DNA of 64,000 nucleotides from Sclerodactyla briareus (GCA_026419785.1 JAODTK010005198.1:170237-234236), one strand, 5' to 3'; positions 36,295 to 48,463 are shown, counted from the stretch's first letter. A program made the numbers and translations. Notes: generated by a model not told the origin, from the sequence alone.

Positions 36295-37590
36295 CTGTAA
36301 AGTAATGAGAAACAGAGAACGGAAGACAATGAGGAGATGTACATATTACCTTCAGGGATTGAACTGGTTATTACCATATGCTGACATATGTGCTGATATC
36401 TGATGAATAGATATACTTTCTCCTATACGGTCTATAGTGGGTAGAGGGTAAATATCGGTTGACGAGAAGCATACAAGAAAAATCCTGGCTTCGATACCCT
36501 GGAACAACAGGACTTCTCGAGGATGAAAGTGAAAGCCCCTTGTACATGTGGCCTGAAAACTAAGCCTTCTGAAAATAATGGGCTCCTTACCTAAATTGGT
36601 CTATTGTCTGGGAACGATGACCTGCCATCATTTTTCGATGTCATCGCATCTCTTTTGAATCAGTGTTCGGAGCATCACCATCAGTTAGCGCGGGCTTAGA
36701 AGCAATAGAGGCATGTTCTAGAATCTGTTACCCCAGAAGAACAAACAGAAACCGCTTTAGCAGGAAATATGATCGTTGCCTTTGTAGGTTTTCATTCGCT
36801 GCAGATACAGTACCACCAGGTTCAGCTCGACTACCCCTATTAGCAAGTGGGGAGGAAGGGAAGGGTGGTGGAGGGGGAGGAAGGGGATTGCAAGACAGCA
36901 CCCCAGCAGCCTCCCACACAGCAGTATCATGCTTTCTGTTTATTCTCCAATAGTCGAAATTTTGAGAACTGTACACTGCTGAAAAATGTTGGGTACAACC
37001 AGGGCAATTTGTTTTACCAAGTCTGGGTAATATTATACCCAGTTTGAGTAAATGTTCATCCAGTCTGAAGTAGAAGACAAGAAATTGCCCAGGTGGTGAT
37101 TGCTACCCACATCTGTAAAGTGTAGACGGCAAAAATCGATCGATAGTTAAGTTTCCACGTTTGCTTTTAGCGATAGTAAATTGATTTTGATTACTCTCCA
37201 TCGGAGAATGGAGCAAGGCTGTGAGTTTCTATGTGAAGTGGAGGGGCTCATACACAAACGAGAAAGGTTTACACAAATGCCAACGAACATGAATGACAGT
37301 CAATACCCATCCATCTCGGGGGACGTGATGAATTAGTTTGAATATGAAAAGAGCCCCCATTAAACCTTACAATGACCTGTAATGTGGAGTCGCTCCTGTG
37401 AGCAATTAGGTGTCAATTATCGAAGAACGACTATTAACCTCGACGTTCTGGCCGAAGCAAGTATTTCCGTTCCCATCCAATGGGGCACTAAAAATTTGGC
37501 ACTTATGGTTGTTCTTCCCCTAACGAATAATGTATTAGAGTACATGCCCGCTCGCGCGTTATGCACATGTAATGATAATAATAAAATAAT
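36295..37590. other. No gene recognised
   Basis: Probably intron between the tail exon and upstream exons on the minus strand. A short G-rich stretch lies near 36,850-36,890. Confidence 0.35.
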
Positions 37591-37593
37591 ACT

Positions 37594-37641
37594 AATGATG
37601 AGATGATGATGATGATGATGATGATGGTGGTGATGATGAGG
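37594..37641. repeat. GAT microsatellite
   Basis: Interrupted GAT/GGT triplets. His- or Met-repeat frames here are artefacts. Confidence 0.75.
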
Positions 37642-37654
37642 ATTGTGACACGTA

Positions 37655-37875
37655 CTATACAGCACGCGTTTCTTGCTTGTTCGCTCCTGACGCACCATTT
37701 CAGTACGTCACTTCATCGTGTTCCCGGGGGACTTCCAATAAGGCAGCCACATACAGCGATCGATAATCTTCACAAGTCACCCACAAGGTACCCCTTTCCA
37801 CGTGGGTGTGTGATGAAGCGTCAGGAGACATTGCCTTGTCCAGCAGCACTGCCTCCATCTAGATCCAGTGACTGA
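37655..37875 (-). repeat. SINE-like element, family 1, inverted copy
   Basis: Inverted, it gives CTGGACAAGGCAATGTCTCC, CACGTGGAAAGGGGTACC, GTGACTTGTGAAGAT, GGAAGTCCCCCGGGAACACG and ACGCGTGCTGTATAGTACG in the order of the copies at 26.4 and 39.7 kb. Confidence 0.6.
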
Positions 37876-38341
37876 CACAGTAACGATGTTGGCAAATATG
37901 GCGCCTGTAATAGTCTTTCCCAAACAATGGACACTACTAGATTAGACTATACTACTACGGCGAGAGTTGGAAACAACTGTAATTCGTACCGGATTTTATT
38001 CAATACAGGATAACAGGTCGTGATGGCACTCTACGAGCCTCACCCAGACATATTATGTGAGGCTGCGTACACCTCCTTTCTCCGTCATCTAAATGCATGT
38101 TTTCCTTCTATTCACACTATGTTTTCCTCTCTTTTCTTTTCCTCCTACTCTCCGCTTTCCCTCTATTTATTGTCTTATGTTCTCTCTCATCCCCTTCTCC
38201 CCCCATTTTTTGTCTCTCCTAATTGTCTCCCCTCTACCGTCCCCCCCACCATGTTCTGCTCCCGGTTACCCGCCTGATAATTTTCCCCAAGGACATGCTG
38301 CGTGATATAAACCCCCCTCCCCGGCAGGACCCTATACGTAC

Positions 38342-38489
38342 CATCCTTTGTTCTGTCATCAGTGGTGGGAACAGTAAACTTAGTCCGAGGCAGGAGGAAG
38401 ACCGCAGCGAGAATCGTTGTCAACAAACCCACCAGAGCAATGAGCATTATCACGTAAAATGGGAGATGGGCTCTTGCGGCACGGATATG
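38342..38489 (-). CDS. Transmembrane exon B
   Basis: Bounded on the minus strand by TTTTATTGTTAG before base 38,489 and a consensus-like GTACGT donor from 38,341. The 148-bp exon reads HIRAARAHLPFY, then a 20-residue hydrophobic helix IMLIALVGLLTTILAAVFLL, then PRTKFTVPTTDDRTKDG. Basic residues directly after the helix fit a single-pass, type I orientation with the start of a cytoplasmic tail. The frame is intact across the exon. The neighbouring exon A (40.1 kb) ends in phase 0, which fits this exon's phase-0 start, but joining them would give two helices. They may therefore belong to separate genes or be alternatives. Confidence 0.5.
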
Positions 38490-39520
38490 CTAACAATAAA
38501 ATATGAAAGGGACTCAACATTTAAAACGCTTCGTTTTTTCGCGATCATCATTATAATCATCTTTATTATTATTCATTATTATCGTTTTAACCATCGCTTA
38601 ACTTTCCATCTTTGATCCGGTAATACAACAAAAATTGTATGGACAAATGATGAAGCTGATGCAGTTATCAGTCATGGTAAAGACTCCATACAGGGCTACG
38701 CTCAGTATTTGACCCCCGATGAGTGAGATCGACGCATGATATGGGTTTAAAATACGACGAGTCTGATAAACAGTCTACTCCAGTAGCGGAGCCAGACTAC
38801 CAGTGGGATAAAGAGGAGGAGGCAAGTTGGCACCCCTGTAAAAGACATAATGGAGAGGACAAATCGGAAAGGGGAAGGGGACGAACAGAAGAAAGAGGGG
38901 ATGGAAAATAGGAGGAGGACAGAACGAAGAAGAAGAAGGAAAAGAAGAGGGATTATAATACACGAAAAAAAGAAATGACGTATAGGTCTGTTCCAATGGC
39001 TCCCGTAGTAATAGCCCAACATGTTCGTCACTGCACCGCATTGTGCCAAGAGTTGGGTCGCCTAATACGATCCCGAAACTGGGGAAATCTATGAACATCC
39101 AGAATGTCAGCGGCACGAGTTGCGGACTGCGGGAGCTTGTCATCCCGACACCTCAGTACTAACCCGCCTGCTTCTAACTCCAGACGACCGGGCAAGTGCT
39201 GTCTGGACAGCAGTTTCCTTCCCATGTGCGGACACCAGGTACTCATCACAGCCAGACAGCTGAGTGGTCATGAACGCACCAGCAGTGAAAATTAACCGGC
39301 GCGATAATCGGTGTTGGATTTGGCGCCCAACCGATCTTTTCCGACTACTTCCTGTTAAATTGGAAAGAACCGGAATCGCTAAATCACTAAATCGCAGGCA
39401 CGTTGGCTCGACAATCGTGGCTCGAATCCAAGATGAAATATATTAGTCCGGGCAGGTGACCTAGGGGGCAGACGTTGTAGTGAAACACATTCGCATAAGT
39501 AGGCCTACGAGGAATAGATC
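38490..39520. other. No gene recognised
   Basis: Purine-rich DNA at 38,810-38,960 gives artefactual hydrophobic frames on the minus strand. A minus frame at 39,028-39,249 is open but unrecognised. Confidence 0.35.
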
Positions 39521-39611
39521 CATACATACATACATACATACATACATACATACATACATACATACATACATACATACATACATACATACATACATACATA
39601 CATACATACAT
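39521..39611. repeat. CATA tetranucleotide repeat
   Basis: About 23 perfect CATA units in a row. Confidence 0.95.
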
Positions 39612-39644
39612 CCCATATTGTCTGCAAACCATTGATTGCGCACT

Positions 39645-39965
39645 CGGAAGTCCTATGACTCTTCCACAGTGACGCTGGACAAGCATGTCCCTCCTGAATT
39701 TCCACGCCACACACGTGAAAAAAGCGATCACCAGTACCTTGTGAAGTGGCTTGTGAAAAGTAGCGAGGGCCGTATGTGGCAGCCCTGTTTGGGAAGCACC
39801 CAGGGTACACAATGAAGTGACGTATTGTGCATCAGGAGAGAAAAAAACGAGGCGCGTGCTTTATATTATGGGTGACAAATCACTAGTGATCAGGGGTAAT
39901 CTCTGTGAAGGCGCTTTGAGCATGTCTTCCGACGTAGATAATCGCTAGATAGAACAAGATATGGA
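39645..39965 (+). repeat. SINE-like element, family 1
   Basis: GGACAAGCATGTC, CCACACACGTG, GTGGCTTGTGAAAAGTAGCGA, GTGGCAGCCC, CCCAGGGTACACAATGAAG, GCGCGTGCTTTATATTATG and GGCGCTTTGAGCATGTC follow the block order of the copy at 26.4 kb. Confidence 0.6.
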
Positions 39966-40040
39966 AAATATTATGTAGTGCGTGCTGGACCTCCCGAATC
40001 GAAAATGGTTTGTGCTCTTTGCACTATATGGATTACTCAC

Positions 40041-40261
40041 CGAGTCGATGCCCCTATCATACATCCCTCGTAGGTTTTCCGATGATTGGCGTTCGTATGA
40101 GTCAAACCCATCACAAGGATCATCGTAATAACTAATGTCTGTGTCGTTCAGAGGCGTTTTCCGGAAATTAAACAGTTCGGACAACGTACTGGAGAGCGAC
40201 GATTATTCCCACAAAAGCCACTAATGTCCCAATTATCGAGAAGGCCAAAGTACACCGAAAT
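40041..40261 (-). CDS. Transmembrane exon A with tyrosine-rich tail
   Basis: On the minus strand GTTTTTAG precedes base 40,261 and a consensus GTGAGT starts at 40,040. The first frame reads FRCT, then the helix LAFSIIGTLVAFVGIIVAL, then QYVVRT. After a one-base frame change near 40,180 the next frame reads ELFNFRKTPLNDTDISYYDD, with further DSYERQ and GMYDRG. Helix, basic stop-transfer residues and an acidic, Tyr-rich tail are the usual layout of a single-pass receptor. Four tyrosines are in acidic context, which could serve as kinase sites (inference). The frame change is either an assembly indel or an inactivating mutation. Confidence 0.5.
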
Positions 40262-43220
40262 CTAAAAACGGGGGAGAAAACAATTCGATTTCATGGCCTT
40301 GTTAAACACTGCAAAAACAGGTCATAAACTCAAGGCATTCACTACAAACAACGACCGATGCAAGTAAAAGAATTGCCTTTCGATCCGAATGATTCTTCTT
40401 CACCCGGCCTATATGCAATACTGCGATACTGCTATATGTTATAGAGAATAACGATTAGGACCTAGCATCCCTGAGGTATCAATGAAGTTCTCAGCACGCT
40501 GATGTGGTTGTGGGAGTCTGAATACCAACGAAACAATAATTCTAGTAGAATATTACTGTGTGTTTGGTTATATTCTTATGTACCGGATGCACCATATCGC
40601 TATCAGTTTGAAGAATTCTGGTTGTGCCGGTTCGTGTTAACGATGTTTTTGTAGACGATACACTCATCAAAACCCTGCGGATTTCAATATTTTTAAAGTT
40701 TTTCTTTCACCAAAAGTTCAATCTATCGAATATGATGTTGTCAGGCAATTTTGATGTTGTCAGGCAAGCAATGGCCTAATAAATATATCTCTCATTGAAT
40801 TTCCCACTTTGATCCACATATGGACCCCAAATTCATATCAAACACAGTAGAATTCGTGTGCTTAGGAATAGAAGCAACACCACCAACGTTTCAACTGATC
40901 ATGCCGGCAAGTGTGCGGACTTTATATGAGGTTGAGTGTTAGATCTCTGTTCATCTCAAAGGACCTTTAATTGCTATCCAACCAGATGAGTGTAGCTATT
41001 ATCATGGGAACACGAGAGTAACGAGTTATGAGTATAAACACATACACGACTGAGACGTATACTGGTATATTTCTTCATTTTCGTCCAAGTACGTTCTTGC
41101 TTTTCCTGCTAGAACAAGCACCACCTGGCGCAGTATACACATCGCGATAGAAAGAAACAGAGAACAATACTGAAATATAGCCTATAGCAAGAAGAGGTTA
41201 GAGTTCAATGTAGCCTTCGAGGACATGAAAATGAACACATGAATGTCTAACATGAATCATAGTGTTCGCGTTTTTTTTTTTTTTTTGTTTTTTTTTTTTT
41301 TTACATACAACTTGTGATCGGAGAGTATAGAATTCAGGAGGCATTTCGTTTACACTTCACACTAGTAGACTCTGTGGTGCTTCGACACAGCCACTTCTGA
41401 GTTTGGTTGTGATTTGTGAACTAAACGGGGTATTTTTAATGGCTTTTGTGCAATGGTCTATCCAACGTGGAAGCCCACCGTGATTGCCAGATGGCGCGAA
41501 CACGTTCCATTAGCTAGCATTCTTTCCTGGTCGAGATTGAAAGTTGACCTTTGACATGGCCTAACAACTGTCGGTTGTTTCTTATCTATATTCACAACCC
41601 ATACATGGTACAAGAATTTTGCCCGAGGAGGACATTCCCGCATGCTAATTCGAGCCGATTCAACAATATTCCCTATCGAGTGAATGTCCCTAAGTGGGTA
41701 GTAGCTAGGCCCCGTTTCATTCTACAGTGATCCACCCGATACTCATAGCCCCATCAAGTAACGACTAACGAATGATCAATACTTGCATCCATACAGCACA
41801 CGAATTGAATAATGCATCACTAACTACTGATGTGTAGTTCAACATCAAAATCCTGTGTGAAGAAACTATTAATGATTTACAACAACTGATGAAGATAAGG
41901 AAGCTCTCACAGTTATTACTAATGAGACTATGAAAATAAAGCTGGGGATGACGTCATCCTCACCTGCCTTCATCTTCATTTAGTGCTGGTTATACTGAAA
42001 GAGTTTGAAGTATTTAGGGAAACGTATTCCGGAATAGTGTTACGTGTACGCACTCCTCAAATTGATCAAGACGACATCGTTTTGGAATTAGCGAGCCTCA
42101 TAAAAACTCCTTACAAGTGATTGACTCCTGTGCTGAAGTAACCGAATAATGAAAAGGCACCATAACCTGTGGAAAATAAAAAGGAATAAAGTCCTTATCG
42201 AATGTCGAGGCGAAAACTCAACTAACAATGAAATCATGTGTAATGCAGCAAACGGTTAGTGTCATGTAGAGTATATCACGGTAATTGTTAGGTTTGGATT
42301 TTTTTTTTTTCATTGTCCATTAGCTTCCGAAGGAATTGATAGACACTATATCGTGCTGAAAGCTTAATATTTCGATTGTTGTTACTCAACTTACGCCACG
42401 TGATTAGAGTATAGTCAACTGGGACTCATGAGAATACTATATCATACTGACTATTATTTAGAGTACACTATGTTTCTTTGTTTAATTTATACTATATTCA
42501 CGTCGTGGACTAGTGTTGGTTAAAATTCCTGAAGTTTAATTAGCGCATAACTCCAAGTTCCAAGTACAGTGGCAGAGGAGGAACTGTGAGTGAATAATGT
42601 CAATTGTGTTGCCCCGAAACCGGACCCGGAACGCTTGTTGTGTGTTTTTGTTTGTGTTTTTTCTCGAACAATAAGGTTTCAGAAACAACATGCATAGCTG
42701 TCCAGACGTAGCATTCCTTAAACTTCCGTGGGAGTCGACAACGCATTTAGAATCAGCCGAACGCTGAGACGGTGAGTAATGGAGGATTACCGAACTTAGA
42801 GCCTACGAAAGGCAATGAATAAGACGTGAACCATCAAGCACTCACACGGGGACCTCACGAAGCATAAACCATGTGCAAAAACAATTACATTCAAAACATC
42901 TTGAATGTGAAACCCGACGAGTGGTTGATCTAGTCGAAAATATAGAATGCGGCGGAAAGCAGTAGTTTCATTAATACGAACGAATATGCAGGTGAACGAT
43001 AATGTTTGAATTAGTACCTAAAAATGCAATAAAAATGAAGGAAATGAAAGAGTAGCATAGCCGCAACATAGGTCACGTAAAGTTGAGAAGAACACGAAGG
43101 GAAAAGAGAGAGAAGTTATTTTTTATTTCGTTGAATACCAACTGGTTCCCCAGGTTTATAAACCTGACTGATGATATACAACGTCGCAGCAGGAATTATT
43201 TTCGCTCAAAATATCATGTG
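40262..43220. other. No gene recognised
   Basis: Mostly AT-rich unique DNA, with T runs at 41,271-41,302 and near 42,300. A single unit related to the 33.4-33.75 kb repeat lies near 41,540-41,600. Confidence 0.35.
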
Positions 43221-43221
43221 A

Positions 43222-43383
43222 GTTAAGATCGAGTCTTAGTGCGGATATAACGATATCATTAACTAACACGAGAATCAGGAGGTAGCAAATTCGTTTTAAT
43301 TTTAAGATCGAGTCTTATTCGAGGATATAACGATATCATAACTAACACGAGAATCAGGAGGTAGCAAATTCGTTTTAATTGTC
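43222..43383 (+). repeat. 79-bp tandem duplication, two units
   Basis: AAGATCGAGTCTTA starts at 43,225 and 43,304. The units share GGATATAACGATATCAT, AACTAACACGAGAATCAGG and GGTAGCAAATTCGTTTTAAT with very few differences, so the duplication is recent. Confidence 0.9.
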
Positions 43384-45246
43384 CAGGCAATGTAAAAAAA
43401 AGAAAAAAATAAAGAAGTGAGAGGATGATAATTATGTCTACGAGATGTTAATGGGTGACAATGTTCCGGTTTACATGGTCTCGTCTGTTGTATTTAATGG
43501 AGAGTTAGATTCAGGCGTTTCTAGAGCCACATCCAGTTTCCTTTATAGTTTGGGAAAGAGGAAGAAAAGAGGGCAACACCGTTAACATTGATTTCTTCCT
43601 TTTTCTGTAGCAAAGATTGAATGATTGACTAGTTGGGATCATCCATGTAAGACCGCCCGGGAATGAAAATATATGTAAGCCACAGAATAATTCTTTTTCG
43701 AGACCTGCCAATACCATGATCAATATAACATTATGTGATACATTATCTGTGAACATACTATGATAAAAAGGTCGCAGTTTCGGCACAGGATTATGTGCCT
43801 ACAGGAGTTCGCGAAATATACCAGCATACTAAACATTAAGCGCAAGTCGAAACGTCTTGATAGCTTCGGGCGGCAAAATTCCTGTGGCAATACCTGCATG
43901 TTCTCAATCAATCCACATTTTTCGTTTGTTCACATTAATTGACCTTTACTGACATCTGTCATAACCTTGGAATGGCCAGGAACCCAACTTACCGAGACCT
44001 GTATATTAGCTATTGTACCCAACAAAACTTTGTTATCCAGCACAACTCCTAGGCCTGTAGCAGTGAAAAGTGGAAAACAAACTTGGATCCCAAGGCCCGG
44101 AAGTCTAGCCAACACGAAGGTGACGACATATCTTCCACAGAACTGCCTGTACCCCCCCCCATGCCCAGTTGCCTGTATCCCAGACATCGCAGTGCTGACA
44201 GACAAAGTAAAAATCCTGCCTCTACAAGCAGCCTGCCCTGTAGCTCCAAGGAGTCATGTAAACAAACCACTCTCACAGAGAGTTCAATGGGAAGGGCTGC
44301 AGTGGATAGACAAATTGGGATAAACTTAATGGATTCAATGAAAACCGCTAATCACACTATGCAACAACAAAAAAATGTAACTCAGCCTAGCAGTGGGGAC
44401 ATGCTTCATCCAACCACCCAAAGTTTCAAACATATCGCATGTACGGTTTAGAAGTTATGAATGAACGTGCCGACTAACTACGAACGAACGAAAGGACGGA
44501 GAAACATGATGAGTTGAAGAGCTGCTCACCCGCAGCTAAACATTAGAAAGCTTCTCATGCCTGCCATAGCTGGTGACAAGTTATCCCAGCAGCATACTTA
44601 GCACCTGATGGACTAGGTACGGTAGCCCATATAGCCATGAGAAGACTCCATATACCTAATACACCATAGTTCATGAAAAATAGAAGGCCTACTCTTAACT
44701 AGCTGCACATACCTTTTTCTGCCAACCCCCCGCCCCAGGACGAAAAAATGCTTGGAAGGTAACCTTATCATGGAAACAACGAGCTCGGTAACAATGGCTA
44801 TAAGTGTGGGCGGATGATCTAGGATGCATAGTAGTATCATACCGCAATTGGTTCCGAAACTTAATTCCGTCTAGTTTGAACGCTACTGACCGTGTGACAC
44901 CCTACCCGTGTGCATCAGGCCCGCTTCCCCTACCTAGTTTATTTTAACTCAACCAATCTCGAAAAGGTCAATAAGTGAAATTTATTCCTGAGGCAGACTC
45001 AATTAGTTGGCCATAATTATGGTCCTAAACGACCCGATGTGCTCACTGGTAGCCCGAAAGCCAGGGACTAGGGCAATATAATACAAGGCACAAAGCGTAG
45101 TGATGGAAATGCGATATAGGCTACTCTATACTCACTGCCCCATCCAGATGGCCCAAGCTTGAGTGTCAACTCCGTCCAGGGCATCACCTTCGTTTGACCG
45201 TCGTTCAATTTCGATTCTTGGAGGATACTTTAGAGGAAGGACTTAC
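43384..45246. other. No firm gene; one open plus frame
   Basis: A 122-codon plus-strand frame (44,083-44,451) is Ser/Thr/Pro/Gln-rich and has no motif. It could be a chance frame. No other exon was recognised. Confidence 0.3.
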
Positions 45247-45424
45247 GAGTCCGCATCATCACGGTAATGGCTCCGAGAACGGTATGTGTGATGGCGGTTG
45301 CTAGCCTCAATTGAAGCAACGTCTCGTCTTTGGGCTCGTTCTTGTGTCCGGTGGTGCCAACGATAGTACATATCCACCAGGGACTGGGAACGGGTATCGC
45401 TGTAATGGGCGTTGGGAAGTATAT
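45247..45424 (-). CDS. Possible cytoplasmic-tail exon
   Basis: An acceptor (CTTGAACAG) before base 45,424 and a consensus GTAAGT donor from 45,246 bound 178 bp on the minus strand. One fully open frame reads ILPNAHYSDTRSQSLVDMYY and then HHTYRSRSHYRDDADS. It is hydrophilic, Arg/Ser/Tyr-rich and tail-like, and ends in phase 2, which fits the phase-2 start of the YxxP tail exon at 36.3 kb. A second open frame contains PSPWWICTIVG, which resembles a juxtamembrane segment but lacks a clean helix. Which frame is real is undecided. Confidence 0.3.
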
Positions 45425-46860
45425 CTGTTCAAGGTCAGTAACGAAACCCAACAAGAAACAAACAGAAACAAATTCAGCAATTAACTATTGTTCCCCCATC
45501 AACTAAAGCACCCCCAATTAGGACCAAGACACCAATCCTTTCGACCGATAAAGCAGTTTTTGTATAAACTAAGTTTTGGACACCGTAAGCTCGTTGTTCA
45601 GTCGCTAATTATGATTAGATACATCGTTTCACTAGATCATTTAGTTATTTTAGACATTTGCCGATTAATGAATAGAGGACTTCTAACCTTCGGAGTATTA
45701 GCCCAGTTAGTTTATTTCCTATTTCCTGTGAACATTCCAGGCCGAAAATGTGATCTCAACATCTACCACTACTAATTCGCTACAACTATAACTACTGCTA
45801 ATGCCGCCGCCGCCACGACCACTACCACCACCATTCCCAACTCAGCTCCCTCAATTGAAGTTAAATCAAGACGCTTCTATATCTCTCCGCATATGGTGAG
45901 TCTCGTAGACGGTTAAGGAAATTCTGAGAACCTTCCAATTGAACGTTTTCTTTCAGCTGATTATACCTTTTGGGTAGTGAAATCTCCTTACCTGGACGGA
46001 ATATAAATTCCAGTTGCTTAAACGACCTAACGGACATATCTTGGCACATTTCTGAGTTTGTTTCCCTAACCCTACACTAAACTGGGCATCCTTTGCCCTG
46101 CCTTCACCTAATACGAAAACCTATCATTTGATGTTTCAATTACACTTGATATACAATAAAATTAGATCTAAATCAGGATTCGAAAGTGTCACGCTAGCTC
46201 CCAGCAGACAATGTGTTTGCCACGCCCCCACTGGGGGGTGGCTCGCCGTGGATGGTAGGAGGCTTCGACGGAAATACAGAGGAGTAAAAAGGACGATCGG
46301 AAGCCGGGAAATTGGAGGGACAATGGCGGAAAGATCTAGGGGTAATATCGAGCTAACGCCGAAACAAGAACGTCGTATAGCGTCAGTGAGGATAGGTAGT
46401 GGGTTGGCGAGTAGATGGAGCAGTGTATAGCAATGCCCCAATTTCACAGGCAATTTTGGACAAAAATGATCGATGGGGAAATTTATGGTGAAGAATCGGT
46501 TCCAGACAATCGGGCGATAATGCCGACCGCCTCTCCGAGTGAATTGGGTGCGCCGCGTTGCATTCCATGCTCTCGTGAAATATTAGAGCTCGTAGGAGGG
46601 CAAACCACAATGCTCTTCGATGATAAGCACTTATAAGTGTTGTTCATTCCTACAAAATGAGACAATATACCCTTTCTAACGCACCCCGCAGGTCCTGAAA
46701 AACAGGCTCCCAATTGCTTTGAAAATGTGCAATTCATATAGATATCTATTCCGAACAAGCCATCCCACGCTTGGGGTGATAACAGGGGGGGTGGGGAAAC
46801 TGGTATTTGCCACTAAAATTCCGTAAATTCAGGAAACATTTTGAGGCTACCAGTTGCCAG
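45425..46860. other. No gene recognised
   Basis: Short GCC/ACC triplet-rich stretch near 45,800-45,835. No exon was recognised. Confidence 0.35.
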
Positions 46861-47083
46861 AAAGGTGGCAAAATTGTTATTATCCGTGACGAAAAAGTTG
46901 GTTCAATTACGTGTATTCCCTGGGGCAGAAGTGGACGCCCCATATAATCCTGGTGTTGTTCCGATAAGGTCAAGAATATCCAATGATTGAGAGAAATGTG
47001 AACATTATAATTCCAGCATTAAGTCCTATTACCCTGGTTACTCTGCTACTGATAGCGCGAATTCAATTGTCGGTTTTTGAGAT
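46861..47083 (+). CDS. Possible C2-type Ig exon, disrupted
   Basis: After GTTGCCAG the plus frame reads KIVIIRDEKVGSITCIPWGR, then SGRPI, a TAA, and SW. The Cys and Trp are 13 residues apart, as in the 2.0-kb Ig exon. Further on, frames read NVNIIIPALSP and then YYPGYSATDSANSIVG, which fit the E strand and the F-G turn. The F-strand Cys is not seen. One stop and at least two frame changes are needed, so this is a relic or error-laden. It is on the strand opposite to the 2-10 kb Ig exons. Confidence 0.33.
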
Positions 47084-47167
47084 CCACGAAGCTTTCAAAA
47101 CGAAGTCGGGTGGAAACTTCACAGTCACCAGTTTTTAACAATAAACGACATTGAATAAGCTGAACTT

Positions 47168-47400
47168 CATTAGAACTATATATACGTCAATCGCACGATA
47201 TAACACAACATGGTCGCGTGCTCCCCCCCACCCCCTTACTAACATCGAGAATCGTCTTAATTCTACTAAAATATAAGAATAGAATAAGTACACTAAACTT
47301 TATAGAACCGTATACGCCCACATCGCACGATATAACAACACACAATTGGTCGCGGTGTCCCCCTTACGGTGTACAAAGAATCGTATTAATTTACTGAGAG
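47168..47400 (+). repeat. Two-unit direct repeat, about 132 bp
   Basis: TAGAACTATATATACG...ATCGCACGATATAACA...GGTCGCG (47,170) recurs as TAGAACCGTATACG...ATCGCACGATATAACA...GGTCGCGG (47,302). Both units continue with a pyrimidine stretch and GAATCGT(C/A)TTAATT. Confidence 0.7.
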
Positions 47401-47635
47401 ACACTACCGGATGTAAACACCTCAACAACGCGTTTATGGACGGGTAAAGCCCTTTTCCACTCTTAATTAACCCGACGGATTGTACGATGAGAACGCATTA
47501 GCAAATTACCCAAATTCGTGTTGGTCGTGAGCACATTCGTAGGGTTCGTGTTTATAGTAGTGGACGTCGTAGGGCCTGATTGTCGTAGTGGTTGAACGGC
47601 GCGGGAAGGGCTACGGATTTTATGAAAAGGTTAAG

Positions 47636-47792
47636 AAATTCGTACTGGCGTTGTGATGCTTCTCAAATTCGTGAAACAATTCGCAATGGCTTCGTAGCGG
47701 TGTCTCGACTAGTCTTAGCGCGGTGCTTTGGGACATTTGAGATTCGTGTCGAGAGGGCGCTACAATGCCAATGCGACGCCAGTACGATTGCA
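47636..47792. repeat. Imperfect inverted repeat
   Basis: CGTACTGGCGT (about 47,641) and ACGCCAGTACG (about 47,779) are perfect 11-bp inverted repeats, flanked by further partial pairing, around a spacer of about 130 bp. This could be a hairpin or the ends of a short element. No target duplication was found. Confidence 0.45.
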
Positions 47793-48104
47793 TCGCGAAT
47801 ATATGCGAAAAGCCAAAGGGACTCCAACAAGATATGTGCGAATTTGTGGAAGTGTAGTGACGTCGCTATTCTTAACGCAAGAAGAAAAACTGGTTAACTG
47901 ATGGGGTGGGCAGCCCTGGGTCAACATCTAGTTTCGCTCTACCTGACTCTAGGGACGGGTTCGCAGGAAATTGCGAGGCATTGTGAGATCATGGACTTCG
48001 AAACTCAGCAAAATTTGGGTCCGAATTATTTGGGTCCAAAATGTTTGTGGCACAAAGGCTTTGATATCACCCAGAGAGTGCATGTCGAGCGTCATTGCCC
48101 CCTT

Positions 48105-48380
48105 CCCCGTCAGGACGAATATTTTCCAGTATATCGGTGTCAGCCTGCCTCTTGTTCGGCGCAAGGCTCGTAGTCCATCGGCTTAGATGCCGAAGCGACG
48201 ATATTTCACGCATATCATATATCTTCTTTCGGCTGGGGACTATGTTAACTACTCCGGCATGACTGCCGACAGGGACGATAAAATGCCAGTATAATTGTAT
48301 CAGTCTGCCCTATGTTAGGCCAGAGAGACTGCTGAAGAGACGATTGTTCCGGTATACCGGCATTAGTCCTTTGTTGATCT
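48105..48380 (+). repeat. Degenerate direct repeat
   Basis: GACGAATATTTTCCAGTATA...GTGTCAGCCTGCC, GACGATAAAATGCCAGTATA...GTATCAGTCTGCC and GACGATTGTTCCGGTATACC recur at irregular 70-170 bp spacing. Confidence 0.4.
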
Positions 48381-48463
48381 TAAGACCCAATGTACCTCCC
48401 AAACGTACTTCTGCCCTCGTAGTAATATTGGGGTTTTCCATCAGTGGTCGTCTCTTTCTGCAG

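Noticed and set aside
37594..37698. Poly-His or poly-Met frames
   Set aside because: Simple GAT repeat translated in different frames.
38747..39143. Hydrophobic Leu/Phe/Ser-rich minus-strand frames resembling membrane helices
   Set aside because: They arise from a purine-rich low-complexity stretch on the plus strand, lack splice sites, and have no basic flank typical of a true helix.
39028..39249. Possible receptor exon on the minus strand between the two transmembrane exons
   Set aside because: The frame is open, but no splice-site pair or domain pattern could be supported.
39387..39812. Cys/Met/Tyr/Val-repeat open frames on the minus strand
   Set aside because: Translation of the CATA microsatellite and an adjoining SINE-like copy.
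43930..44205. Minus-strand frame with VSWVPGHSKV, like the WVPGH motif of RNase H domains
   Set aside because: Only this short phrase matches. No catalytic acidic residues or flanking domain are visible, so chance is likely.
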